Below are positions 38,001-43,695 of a stretch of DNA of 64,000 nt, one piece after another; position 1 is the stretch's first letter, and every line of letters begins with the position of its first letter. Under the pieces are notes generated by a model that had not been told where the DNA came from, ran no database searches, and saw nothing but the letters and a program-made list of their open reading frames with translations. Location of the stretch: positions 7,174,001 through 7,238,000 of the forward strand of contig NZ_CP069396.1 in NCBI RefSeq assembly GCF_016887565.1, given 5' to 3'. Source of the DNA: Archangium violaceum. GTDB lineage: Bacteria > Myxococcota > Myxococcia > Myxococcales > Myxococcaceae. Position numbers and translations under genes: made by a program.

Positions 38001-38831
38001 CATCAGGACCGTGACGCCCTCCCCTCGCACGTAGCCATTGGCCCTCGCATCGAAGGTCCGGCACCGCCCATCCGGGCTCAGCATGCCGGCATCCGAGTAG
38101 GCCGCGAACAACCTGGGCGACAGCAGGAGATTCACCGCACCGACGAGCGCCTGCTCGCAGTCCCCCTGCCGCATCGCCTGCACCGCGTGGTGCAGCGCGA
38201 TCAGCGAGCTCGAGCAGGCCGTGTCGAGGGTCTCGCTCGGCCCGCGGAAGTCGAAGAGGAAGGAGATGCGATTGGCCAGCATCGACGGCGACGTCCCCAG
38301 GACGCAGTGCGCCGTCCGGGCCAGCGGCTGCTGCAACTGCAGGAGATCCCCGTAGTCGTAGCTGCAGATGCCCGCGTAGACGCCCGTCCGGGTTCCCGCC
38401 AGGTGCCCCGGCCGATAGCCCGCGTCCTCGATCGCATGCCAGGCCGTCTGCATGAACAGACGCTGCTGCGGATCGATCATCTCCGCTTCCTTGGGCGACA
38501 GCTTGAAGAACGCGGCGTCGAACTTGTCGACGTCCTGGAGGTAGCCGCCCCAGTACTCGCTCGTGGACCCCGGGGAGTGCCCGTCCAGGCCTCGCGGGAA
38601 GCGCTCCTTCCGGATCGCGTCCCCTCCGTCCTTCAGCAGGGACCAGAGGCCCTCGAGGTCGTTCACCTCCCCCGGAAGCCGGAACGCCAGGCCGATGATC
38701 GCGATCGGCTCCTGGGACGTCCCCGACGCGGGGCCTCCTTTCTGGGAAGCGTCGCGCCTGGCCGCCAGGCTGGCCTGAAGCTTTCGAAGCTGCTCTTCGG
38801 AGAGGTGCTTGATGCGCTCTCGGACATCCAT
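26013..38831 (-). CDS. Trans-AT polyketide synthase A (three modules plus a terminal KS)
   Basis: 4,272 residues, starting 26 bp after the E2-ACP gene and stopping one base before the chosen start of PKS B. An N-terminal helix (VRERIKHLSEEQLRKL) looks like a docking element. Domains: KS (42-465; Cys about 206); KR (about 870-1050; GGLGG, HSAGLIRD, FSSMTS...Y); ACP (1170); KS (1260-1690; Cys in DTMCSAS about 1427); three ACPs (Ser about 1990, 2118, 2223), each followed six residues later by Trp; KS (2340-2770; Cys about 2508); DH (2990; HRVGQERVLP, DPSIMDAALQ-like site at 3155); KR (3450; HSAGILRD); ACP (3750); KS (3850-4272; Cys about 4015). The KSs keep the Cys-His-His triad. There is no AT. 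The last KS works with the DH-ACP-ACP at the start of PKS B, a split module. KRs carry the B-type Asp. Module 2 is predicted to carry out beta-branching. Confidence 0.95.
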   Translation of the reverse strand: MDVRERIKHLSEEQLRKLQASLAARRDASQKGGPASGTSQEPIAIIGLAFRLPGEVNDLEGLWSLLKDGGDAIRKERFPRGLDGHSPGSTSEYWGGYLQDVDKFDAAFFKLSPKEAEMIDPQQRLFMQTAWHAIEDAGYRPGHLAGTRTGVYAGICSYDYGDLLQLQQPLARTAHCVLGTSPSMLANRISFLFDFRGPSETLDTACSSSLIALHHAVQAMRQGDCEQALVGAVNLLLSPRLFAAYSDAGMLSPDGRCRTFDARANGYVRGEGVTVLMLKPLARARADGDRIHGLVRSTAVNHGGRANSLTAPNPNAQTELLVSAYEAANVPLQSIGYVEAHGTGTPLGDPLEVEALQNAFAKLGQKRGEDLSRHRCALGSIKTNIGHLESAAGAAGLIKILACLRNKQLPPTVHFEQMNPHLHLTGSPFYVVDKLQPWEPLVDGAGAHWPRRAGVSSFGFGGANAHAVIEEYVEPVGQVEAQRQPSSGPRLVVFSARTGEQLEQMIASFRDQLLRHPALTPEQLESLAYTSQTGREPMRERVAFLVNDADELLRALKAHPSTGNDAGNVIRGRVAKVKAAARRPAFESNGVDASGRAVQGQDLRKLAQNWVEGLEVDWHGLYGQSMPRKAGLPTYPFARDRHWVSASLPVAEPAPVEVREQRPDATLDGVLQAVPRWEDKALSGTGASTSRPAASLLVLANAGTELESRAASLFPSTEIASLSSARDDAEESVGERFSRDFLDVFRRVRRRLEGRGTESQNIVVLSSAERSEPRRLDFSGLAYAPLMALLKTACQENPSVRGKLITVPSTLSPERILAILEKECGSGESLAEEVRYLEDGTRQVRTLKELSPVELRGTGTPARLRDGGVYWITGGLGGLGLIFARHLGRVGSAKLVLTGRSPLSDEKRVQLDALRASGATVEYLQGDIAVREDVQRIVAEIKRRHGRLNGVIHSAGLIRDAFIIKKTEAEIATVMAPKVGGVVNVDLATREEPLDFFVVFSSMTSLLGNVGQADYSAANAFLDGYAEYRQRLVQEGERSGKTLSVSWPLWKEGGMGVDEESLQLLQRRLGMSPMRTETGLAVFDRLLEAECHHLLVLEGDVPRLRRQVLEAGLFRSAVEEKREAARPTELDDGALRRGVLDALKELLAGVIKIPSSKIDETESFEMYGIDSIMIGQINRILDEVLGDNLVSKTLFYEYRTLADLADYFLQEQREAVSRWVGPKAPEPRVQGESAPMARQEGTEPVPGRVPPRDDDTPIAIIGLSGRYPGAEDIRQFWNNLRDAKESIGVIPGERWDVERHYCPDKDEAGKQGKSYSKWGGFIQGFNEFDCLLFNVSPREALNIDPQERKFLESCWEVIEDAGYTRESLGRFTVGVYAGITKTGFDLYRSAEGQEKGFHPQTSFSSLANRVSFAFDFHGPSLPVDTMCSASLTAIHLACEHIRNGSCDIAIAGGVNLYVHPSSYAYLSRMRMLSDDGKNRSFGKGGNGFVPGEGSGAILLKRLDQAEKDGDLIYGVIRGSAINHGGRTSGYTVPNPNAQGELISAALERARVDARTLSYIEAHGTGTELGDPIEIAGLSKAFKKHSEDKQFCAIGSVKANIGHLEAAAGIAGVTKILLQLAHGKLVPSLHSESLNPNINFALSPFKVQRTLSDWERPVIDGREWPRRAGISSFGAGGSNAHVIIEEYAGERARTVRHATSDDAPALVIFSAKTPESLKAYAGKMLAFLRQSPVDLVDLAYTLMVGREAMEHRAAFVVHGTSELRQRLEEYVDGGQTIANCFQGHVGKGNGASPDADTRSVERWLREGQLEKLAALWCTGGSIDWKQLYLDKSPRRLSLPTYAFMKRKIWFEASGKSDSNESGVHSEDNGKLDRTRTAEATGQRSSDKADAAVAPRIKLANLNDVPVKPVSPPSQASRPRIRLGTPGGPAAVETRAAPEPQVAPVARAAPSVRGEGLDVIKAELKRQLKTLLFLDSTNIDEALKFTELGLDSIVGVEWTRLIGERFSLKIPATRLYDYPTISDLAAFIGDMVARTPATAPKESPREQGTRTVPASPAYRASEVKDPVPAADPAPVKAPTASQQDVAQIKSTLEKQLAQLLFLKEGELRDGDKFVDLGLDSIIGVEWVKLINERFGLKLPATKLYDHPTLVDLSAFIAGRLAGQAAPVAPAPERNRPAQPKEEVARPAQDQTASIKQTLAKQLTALLFLKEGEVREDEKFVDLGMDSIIGVEWIKSINQHFGLKLAATKLYDHPTLDDLARFIDRNLSRDDAPAPRTAPSAPLRPREERAPEPVVAREPIVAREPEVPRTARAEPPVSPVTTVRDERPRERESPRPQVSASTGKIAIVGMSGRFPGAKNVDEFWNNLADGVCSVVEVPKNRWDLDEHFNPANKGNGGIYSKWLGALDDIDEFDPLFFNLSPVEAECMDPQQRLFLQEAWKALEDAGYSPESLHGVRGGTYLGIMSNEYWQVLARNPKYMGMAQTMLGTSNAISAARIAYFLNLKGPAISLDTACSSSLVAAHLGAQALLSHEIDMALVGGVTLYLSVDVYRQMCEAGMLSPQGRCFTFDNRADGFVPAEAVTAVVLKRLEDAVEAGDHIYGVIAGSGINQDGKTNGITAPSANSQSELQRNVYRRFGISPESISYVEAHGTGTKLGDPIELDALTTVFREHTDRKRFCAIGSVKTNLGHTAAAAGLVSLEKVLLSLKHGKLAPSINFQQGNEHIDFEDSPFFVNTTLREWTRTGDQPRRAAISSFGFSGTNAHMVIEEYRETPGSRRSRMPDRSRQDGQRVAIPLSARKQDRLPLMAARLSAHLKKVSASEQLDLRDVAYTLQLGRQAMDHRVVFLASDVAELCKQLDAFGSGRSEVENVLRGQASKDRDGIRHLYMDEDLREGIRKWALKGKVKQLGELWVRGGDLDWAVLYEDQPARRIPLPTYPFAQERYWVAAEAVAAEATSSRAKVLHPLVHENTSVFGEQRFATVFSGDEFFLKDHRVGQERVLPGVAYLEMVRAAVEYSGGRKPLGFEHVVWAEPIVVGNTRSRVVVSLRSEGSEVSYEVRSGPDGAPSGAIVHSQGRVVLGDSPSRNAIRVDLAGLRERHASRVTSERLYRLFKERGLDYGAGFRCVEELSYGPDEVLAKLSLPAFLNDGRKDFVLHPSIMDAALQATLGFSLGADGTLDAGPSHLPFFAKAVEIHAPTPAQAYARVRRAPERSADPKLLKFDVEILDANGGLCVRFESVTLKSPGRREQKPEPVRARAEARADVVYARPQWQRKEAGASDLGLERGVTPVLLLWGVQERVARAIEAGLGFETHRMSPPDSTSRGGGVYECFAAGLELVKGILQRKPKDKQPILAVVPGGSGEHLYAPLAGLLKTARLENSKLQPKVVTIDRLETLEPGRLQELIRRESADTSSEDEVRYGSDGSREVKRLVELGPSALLGGRGTQAVRPGSVYWITGGLGGLGTIFVRHLCATEGVTVVLSGRSPLTGDRQKALEELRQEGFQVEYVQVDVGEKEQVRRAFSEIKREHGRIDGIVHSAGILRDSLLLNKSGADAAQVFGSKVDGALNVDEVTKNEALDFFVLFASFAGVFGNVGQGDYSGANAFLDAFARARNGQVARGERRGRTVSIDWPLWRDGGMRIDAQAEAWLEKSKGLRSLRTEQGTEAFDFALSANGADQLIVLSGEREKIVSLFGIGKAEAEPASRVAASAPVEPREVRREGADEAQVRADLLEILSDLLKIRKEDIDAETNFEEYGLDSILMMKVLNRLEGKYDNAVEPSAIVDHPTVGGLAKFLVEEGIAVNVVSEPAPAVEPRVESAAAETRTVEAPRSPEPEPEPKPAPRSHNGARSGKVAIIGVSCRLPQSATPEQFWENLAAGRELITEVSPRRWDPKAVFSADKGARDKTYTNKAGFLEDLAAFDAEFFGISEEDAVGLDPQQRITLELAQELFDRAGYTREELAGSNTSIILGAKENNYVRNNYHLLPRPTLKRAIVNTIGNLVAARVSDFYDLRGTSKTLDTACSSSLVAVHDACQSILTGESDMAVAGGIFLLVDPFAHIGFSRAEVLSDDGKSYVFDERAKGFVLGEGAGLILLKDYDAAVRDGDNILGSILGSAVNNDGRTMGLTVPNQEGQKAVIEAALRRSQVNPDLISYYEAHGTGTLLGDPIEIKAATQVYRQYTQRRQYCALGSVKSNLGHTMTAAGITSLIKVLLSMVNRKIPATLNCSSPHPRFKFQESPFFPNTGLRDWTPEKGSRLAAISSFGFGGTNCHMIVEEAV
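32040..32970 (-). other. Triple ACP with beta-branching Trp flag
   Basis: Three consecutive carrier domains in PKS A have the cores LGLDSIVGVEW, LGLDSIIGVEW and LGMDSIIGVEW. The Trp six residues after the phosphopantetheine Ser is the known flag of ACPs served by HMG-synthase beta-branching cassettes (mupirocin, bryostatin and myxovirescin types). The module has no KR, so a beta-keto group remains for branching. Ala/Pro-rich linkers separate the three. The middle and last domains are especially alike. Confidence 0.88.
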
Positions 38832-38857
38832 GGACAGGCACTCCGGAACTACGAATC

Positions 38858-39964
38858 TCAGTGGTTGTTGGTCTCGAGCTCGTCGAGCAACGCGGCCAGT
38901 TGATCCCGCGGCAACTCGCTCAGGCTCCGCGTGAGCGCGTCCAGATCTACTGAAGACCCCTCATCCCGCGACCGTGGCGACTGCGTCACGTCCTCATCGG
39001 CGAGGGACAACTTGCCGGCACAGAAACGGAACAAGGCCTCCACGGACGGGTGATGCCACAGCAGGGTGCCCGGCAGAGAGGTGGATAGCAGCTCTTCCAG
39101 GAACGCCTTCAGCCTGAGCGCCTTGTGCGAATCGAGGCCCAGGACGCCGAGCGATTCGTGCTCGTCGATCTGGTCGGGAGCGACGCCCAGCATCTGGCCG
39201 ACGCAGCCCAGGAGCGCCTCTCGCAGCTCTCGCGCCGTCGTGACCTTCGTGGCGGGCCGCCGCTCGGTGACCGCGTCTCCACCGGCGGCCTCTCGAGCGA
39301 GCCGCTCACTCAAGCCCTCCAGGAAGCGCGCGATCGGCATCCCATTCAGGGCGCGGTGATCGAACCCCATCGACACATAGGCGAGAGGCTCCTTCTCGTC
39401 CTTCCGCGGGGCGGGAGTGAAGAAGAACAGGGTGGCCACCGCGGGCGACACCACCAGGGGTGAGCCAAACATGAGGCTCTGGCCGCCCATGTAGCTCAGG
39501 ACCACCGACATGTTCTGCTTCGCCTGGTCCTTGCCCTGCATCGCCAACCGGATGCGCTCCTGGAGCGTGTCGACGAAGGCATCGAAGGAGAGCGTGTCCG
39601 CGTCCTCCACCAGCGCCGTCACCAGGTCGCCCGCGTCCGTCTCCACGGCGATGCCCAGGTGCACGTGCTCGTACTGGCGCAGATACGACTCGTTCTCCAA
39701 CGTGCACCGCAGCTGCGGGAAGTCCGCGAGCGCGCGGGTCACCCAGTACGCGAAGAACTGGAAGTCCGTGAGGTAGCGAACCGGCTTGTTCTCCCCGGCT
39801 CCGGACAGCAGCCGCTTGCTGGCCGCGCGAAGATGGTTCAGCTCCAACCGGCTGACGATCGTCGTCGGAACCACCTCGCGCTGGCTGCGCTTGAACTGCG
39901 CCGTGAGCCACTTCTGCTGTGCCGAGAGAGGCTTCAGCTCATAGCCAGCATTGCCCTGGCTCAT
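38858..39964 (-). CDS. E2-type (2-oxoacid dehydrogenase) acyltransferase-ACP fusion
   Basis: 368 residues from the ATG at 39964, chosen because GGAAAGG lies about 8 bp upstream and homology-like sequence begins there; an in-frame ATG at 40078 adds 38 unlikely residues. Residues about 10-230 resemble the catalytic domain of dihydrolipoamide acyltransferases (CAT fold). The key element is FDHRALNGMPIARFLEGL near 199: the catalytic His is present, but Asn replaces Asp of the usual DHRxxDG. There is no lipoyl domain. An ACP follows (GLDSHKAL, Ser about 279), then an acidic helical tail (LSELPRDQLAALLDELE) resembling a docking peptide. It is the first gene of the PKS operon, so a role in choosing or loading the starter acyl group is likely but inferred. 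I know of no characterised homologue with this layout. Confidence 0.85.
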   Translation of the reverse strand: MSQGNAGYELKPLSAQQKWLTAQFKRSQREVVPTTIVSRLELNHLRAASKRLLSGAGENKPVRYLTDFQFFAYWVTRALADFPQLRCTLENESYLRQYEHVHLGIAVETDAGDLVTALVEDADTLSFDAFVDTLQERIRLAMQGKDQAKQNMSVVLSYMGGQSLMFGSPLVVSPAVATLFFFTPAPRKDEKEPLAYVSMGFDHRALNGMPIARFLEGLSERLAREAAGGDAVTERRPATKVTTARELREALLGCVGQMLGVAPDQIDEHESLGVLGLDSHKALRLKAFLEELLSTSLPGTLLWHHPSVEALFRFCAGKLSLADEDVTQSPRSRDEGSSVDLDALTRSLSELPRDQLAALLDELETNNH

Positions 39965-40537
39965 AACTCTTGCCTTTCCATCAAGAATCCACGTCCGGAT
40001 GCATGTGCCAACGGCAGTCCACGGGAAAGCCACACTCATGGGTCGTGCGGAGGGCCCGGCATGAAGAGACCAACCCAAGCGACGCTGGGATCAACTCTGG
40101 CCAGACCGGATAGCACTTGGTTCCGACATGCGGGAAAACGCCGCTCGCGCGGGCCACGTTCCCACCGCGCTCCTTCTCTCGGAACGCACGTCTAGTCTTG
40201 CCCGTTACTCGCGTTGTGGATCACTGCCCCCCTCATTTCATGCACTGATGCCGCATCACCCAGAGCTGTACGAGTTCTCCCGAGTTCCGGGCTCTTTTGT
40301 TGAAAACTGAGCTAACTAGCAGGATCCAGGCTCAGTGCAACGAAAGTTTGCACGTGAAAAGGTCGAGCGGGCTGGAGCCTGGCCACCAGTCGTCCCGCTG
40401 ATTTGCCCGTGCACCCCCCACCTCCTCGGCGGGTGCGAAACGCGCTCTCACCCTCCAAGAAGACGTTGGGCCTCGGCGGCGGGAATACGCATTTGTCGCT
40501 TGCTTGTATGCAGGGTAGCGAATATTCATGCACCTCC
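39965..40537. other. Intergenic region between the PKS operon and the arg operon
   Basis: A 573-bp gap between divergent operons, so both leftward (PKS) and rightward (argC) promoters should lie here. No credible gene is seen. An AT-richer patch at about 40290-40345 holds, on the minus strand, TTGCAC-16 bp-TAGTTA, a weak promoter candidate for the PKS operon. It would leave a leader of more than 300 nt. I see no clear operator repeat. This is probably the right-hand boundary of the PKS cluster. Confidence 0.5.
40500..40532 (+). promoter_or_regulatory. Possible argC promoter with ARG-box-like half-site
   Basis: TTGCTT (40500) and TATTCA (40523) are 17 bp apart and sit just before the argC ATG at 40538, so the transcript would be nearly leaderless. 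This fits the absence of a Shine-Dalgarno sequence there. The -10 overlaps GAATATTCATG, which resembles half of an ArgR operator (ATTCA arm). The second half-site is not visible. The argR gene is in the same operon. Confidence 0.28.
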
Positions 40538-41599
40538 ATGCATAAGACGGCGATCGGCATCATTGGCGCGTCCGGCTACTCCGGCGTCGAGGCGACCCAC
40601 ATCCTGGCGGCCCACGAGCAGGTGGATCTGCGACTGGTGACCAGCGACAGGTGGCAGGGCGAGACCGTGGGCCGCCGCCTGGGCATCGCGGGCCCCCTCG
40701 GGCAGCTGCGCTATGCGCCGCTGGACAAGAGCGCCGAGCTGGCCCGCGAGTGCGAGGTCGTCTTCCTCGCCACGCCGGCCGAGTCCTCGCTGCACCTGGT
40801 GCCGCAGTTGCTGGCCGCGGGCGTGCGGGTCATCGACCTGTCGGGCGCCTTCCGGCTGCAGGACACGGCCACCTACCCGGCCTTCTACAACTTCACCCAC
40901 TCGGCGCCGGAGCTGCTGGGACAGGCCGTCTATGGCCTGCCGGAGCTGTTCCGCGAGCGGATTCCGGGCGCCCGGCTGGTGTCCAACCCGGGCTGCTACG
41001 CCACCGCGTGCGCGCTCTCGGTGGCGCCGCTGCTGCGCGCCGGGCTGCTCGACGAGGGCTCGGTCATCTTCGACGCCGCCTCGGGCACCACGGGCGCCGG
41101 CCGCAAGGGCTCGGAGGACATGAGCTTCAGCGAGGTGGACGAGGACTTCCGCGCCTACCGCGTGCTGCGCCACCAGCACACGCCGGAGATCGCCCAGACG
41201 CTCGCCCTCACGGCTGGCCGGAAGGTGCCCCTCACCTTCACCGCGCACCTGCTGCCGCTCAAGCGCGGCATCCTCGTCACCGCCTACGCGCGCCTGCGCT
41301 CGGGCGCCACCCCCGCCGAGGCCCGCGCCGCCCTGGAGCAGGCCTATGCCTCCACCCCCTTCGTGACGGTGGAATCCTCGCCGGACGCGGTGGGCCTCAA
41401 GGCCGTGGTGGGCACCAACCGCTGCGTGGTGGCCCTGGCCGCCGACACCACCGGGTTCGATCCGGGCCGCGTGGTGGTGACGGCCGCCATCGACAACCTG
41501 GTGAAGGGGGCGGCCGGGCAAGCCGTCCAGAACCTCAATCTCATGATGGGGTGGGATGAGACCCGTGGCCTCTCCACCCTGCGGAGCTTCTGTCCGTGA
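40538..41599 (+). CDS. argC: N-acetyl-gamma-glutamyl-phosphate reductase
   Basis: 353 residues. It catalyses NADPH-dependent reduction of N-acetylglutamyl phosphate to the semialdehyde, the third step of arginine synthesis in the cytosol. The N-terminal Rossmann site (GIIGASGYSG) begins right after the chosen Met, as in the family. The catalytic Cys153 is in SNPGCYAT, and HLLPLKRGI carries the active-site His. Upstream in-frame ATGs (for example 40508) would add residues without family match and have no better ribosome site. The stop overlaps the argJB start (GTGA). First gene of an operon argC-argJB-argR-argH-argF. argA, argD, argG and carA are not in the window. Confidence 0.95.
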   Translation: MHKTAIGIIGASGYSGVEATHILAAHEQVDLRLVTSDRWQGETVGRRLGIAGPLGQLRYAPLDKSAELARECEVVFLATPAESSLHLVPQLLAAGVRVIDLSGAFRLQDTATYPAFYNFTHSAPELLGQAVYGLPELFRERIPGARLVSNPGCYATACALSVAPLLRAGLLDEGSVIFDAASGTTGAGRKGSEDMSFSEVDEDFRAYRVLRHQHTPEIAQTLALTAGRKVPLTFTAHLLPLKRGILVTAYARLRSGATPAEARAALEQAYASTPFVTVESSPDAVGLKAVVGTNRCVVALAADTTGFDPGRVVVTAAIDNLVKGAAGQAVQNLNLMMGWDETRGLSTLRSFCP

Positions 41600-43671
41600 A
41601 GGTGCCGCTCGGCTTCTCCTTCTCCGGCATGCATGCCGGCCTCAAGCCCCAGCGCAAGGACGTGGCGCTCGTCTACAGCGACACGCCCTGCTCCGCCGCG
41701 GGCTGCTTCACCGCCAACAAGGCCAGGGCCGCCCCGGTCCAGGACGCCGAGCACCGCCTGCCCGCCACGGGCATCCAGGCCGTCCTCATCAACTCCGGTA
41801 ACGCCAACGCCCTCACCGGCCCCGCCGGCCTGGAGGACGTGCGCACCCTGCTGACGGAGACGGCCCGCGTCCTCTCCGTGCCCGCCTCCGCCGTGCTGGC
41901 CGCCTCCACGGGGGTGATCGGCCATCCGCTGCCCGTGAACAAGGTGCTGGCGGTGCTGGGCCCGCTCAAGAACGCCCTGCGCGCCGAGCCCGATGCCGCC
42001 GCCGAGGCCATCATGACCACCGACACGCGCCCCAAGCAGGCGTGGCGCGAGGTGCGCATCGGCGGGCGGAACGTGACGGTGTCCGCCATCTTCAAGGGCT
42101 CGGGGATGATGCACCCGTCGCTGGCGACGGTGATCGCCGTCATCACCACGGACTGCGCCATCCAGCCCGGAGCGCTCGCGGCCGCCCTGCGCGAGGCGGT
42201 GTCCTCCACCTTCAACAGCCTGACGGTGGATGGGGACATGAGCCCCAACGACACCGTCTACGCCCTGGCCAATGGCCGGGCCGGCAACCCGACCATCACG
42301 GACCCGGGGCCGGAGCTGCTCGCCTTCACCGCCACGCTGTCGGACCTGTGCCTGGAGATGGCGCGGGAGATCGCCTCCGATGGCGAGGGCGCCACCAAGC
42401 TGCTCGAGGTGAAGGTGGCGGGAGCGCCCACCGGGGCCATCGCGCAGGATCTGGCGCGGGCCGTGGCCGGCTCCACCCTGGTGAAGGCCGCCGTCTTCGG
42501 GGCGGATCCCAACTGGGGCCGCGTGCTGGCCACCGTGGGAGCGCGCGCCGGCACGCAGGGCTACGACATCGACCCCTACTCGGCCCGGGTCTGCATCCAG
42601 GGCATCACCGTCTACCAGGGCCGGCCCCAGCCGCATGACCCCGGGCAGCTCAAGGCGCGCATGCGCGAGCCCGAGGTGCGCATCGAGGTGGACCTCACCG
42701 GCGGCGAGGCCTCGTCGGTGGCCTGGGGGTGCGATCTCTCGTACGACTACGTGAAGATCAACGCGGACTACACCTCGCTCATCATCCCGAGGCCGGACGG
42801 GGGCGTGGGCAAGGACGATCGGCTGGCCAACTACAGCCCCGCGTTCAAGACGACGCTGCTGGTCGAGGCGCTCTCGTACATCTCCCGCTTCAAGGGCAAG
42901 CGCTGCGTCATCCGCTACGGCGGCGCGGCCATGGTGAAGGAGAACCTCAAGCAGTCCTTCTGCCGGGACATCGAGCTGCTGCGCTCGGCGGGCCTGCAGC
43001 CCATCATCGTGCACGGCGGCGGGCCGGAGCTCACCCGCACGCTGGACAAGCTCGGTCTGCGGCAGGAGGGTGAGCTCATCACCGATGACTCGGGCCTCAA
43101 GGTGGTGGAGATGGTGATCTCCGGCTCCGTCAACTCGGAGCTCGTCACCATCCTCAACCAGCTGGGGGACCGGGCGGTGGGCCTGTCCGGCAAGGACGGG
43201 GCGCTGCTACGGGCGCGGCGGATTCCGGGCGACGACGGGCGCTCCAAGGAGCACGTGGGCGAGGTGACGCGCGTCAACCACGAGTTCCTGGAGATGCTCC
43301 TGGCGCAGGGCTACGTGCCGGTCATCTCCCCCATGGGGCTGGGCGAGGACGGGCAGACGTACGATCTCGGCTCGGACGCGGTGGCCTCCGAGCTGGCCAC
43401 CGCCCTCAAGGCCCACAAGCTCATCTACCTGCACGACGCGCCGGGCATCCTCCGGGGCGAGGAGCTCTTCTCGGAGCTCACCGCCGCGCAGTTGGAGGCG
43501 CACCTGACGGCCGGGGCCTTCAGCGGCAGCATGCAGACGCGCTCGAGGATGGCGCTGAAGGCGCTGAGCACCGGAGTGGAGCGCGTGCACGTCATCGACG
43601 GGCGGGTGCCGCACAGCCTCATCGCCGAGCTCTTCACCGACAAGGGCGTGGGAACGCTCGTCACCCGTTGA
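41596..43671 (+). CDS. argJ: ArgJ (glutamate/ornithine N-acetyltransferase) fused to an ArgB-like kinase domain
   Basis: 691 residues, GTG start overlapping the argC stop, GGAG 9 bp upstream. Residues 1 to about 400 are a complete ArgJ. It has NSGNANA, the self-cleavage region MHPSLATV with the would-be nucleophile Thr178, FNSLTVDGDMSPNDT, GADPNWGRV and the NADYTS end. It recycles acetyl groups from N-acetylornithine to glutamate. From about 415 to 691 there is an amino-acid-kinase domain very like acetylglutamate kinase, including the N-helix typical of arginine-sensitive forms, IIVHGGGPEL, AVGLSGKDG and VIDGRVPH. By my alignment the catalytic positions differ: Lys8 to Arg440, Arg66 to Leu494, Asn158 to Gly592 and Lys217 to Arg649 (E. 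coli numbering first). The second domain may be a weak or inactive kinase, perhaps a regulatory arginine sensor. No stop or frameshift separates the domains. Confidence 0.9.
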   Translation: MKVPLGFSFSGMHAGLKPQRKDVALVYSDTPCSAAGCFTANKARAAPVQDAEHRLPATGIQAVLINSGNANALTGPAGLEDVRTLLTETARVLSVPASAVLAASTGVIGHPLPVNKVLAVLGPLKNALRAEPDAAAEAIMTTDTRPKQAWREVRIGGRNVTVSAIFKGSGMMHPSLATVIAVITTDCAIQPGALAAALREAVSSTFNSLTVDGDMSPNDTVYALANGRAGNPTITDPGPELLAFTATLSDLCLEMAREIASDGEGATKLLEVKVAGAPTGAIAQDLARAVAGSTLVKAAVFGADPNWGRVLATVGARAGTQGYDIDPYSARVCIQGITVYQGRPQPHDPGQLKARMREPEVRIEVDLTGGEASSVAWGCDLSYDYVKINADYTSLIIPRPDGGVGKDDRLANYSPAFKTTLLVEALSYISRFKGKRCVIRYGGAAMVKENLKQSFCRDIELLRSAGLQPIIVHGGGPELTRTLDKLGLRQEGELITDDSGLKVVEMVISGSVNSELVTILNQLGDRAVGLSGKDGALLRARRIPGDDGRSKEHVGEVTRVNHEFLEMLLAQGYVPVISPMGLGEDGQTYDLGSDAVASELATALKAHKLIYLHDAPGILRGEELFSELTAAQLEAHLTAGAFSGSMQTRSRMALKALSTGVERVHVIDGRVPHSLIAELFTDKGVGTLVTR

Positions 43672-43695
43672 GCCGATGTCACGAGGGCCTCGAAC

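Noticed and set aside
1-39964. Integrated acyltransferase domains in the PKSs
   Set aside because: No GHSxG-type AT motif between any KS and its following domains; linkers are of the trans-AT type.
40078-40403. Upstream starts for the E2-ACP gene (40078) and argC (40403)
   Set aside because: The added residues are low-complexity and have no family match; the chosen starts begin the conserved parts, and the E2-ACP one has a ribosome site.
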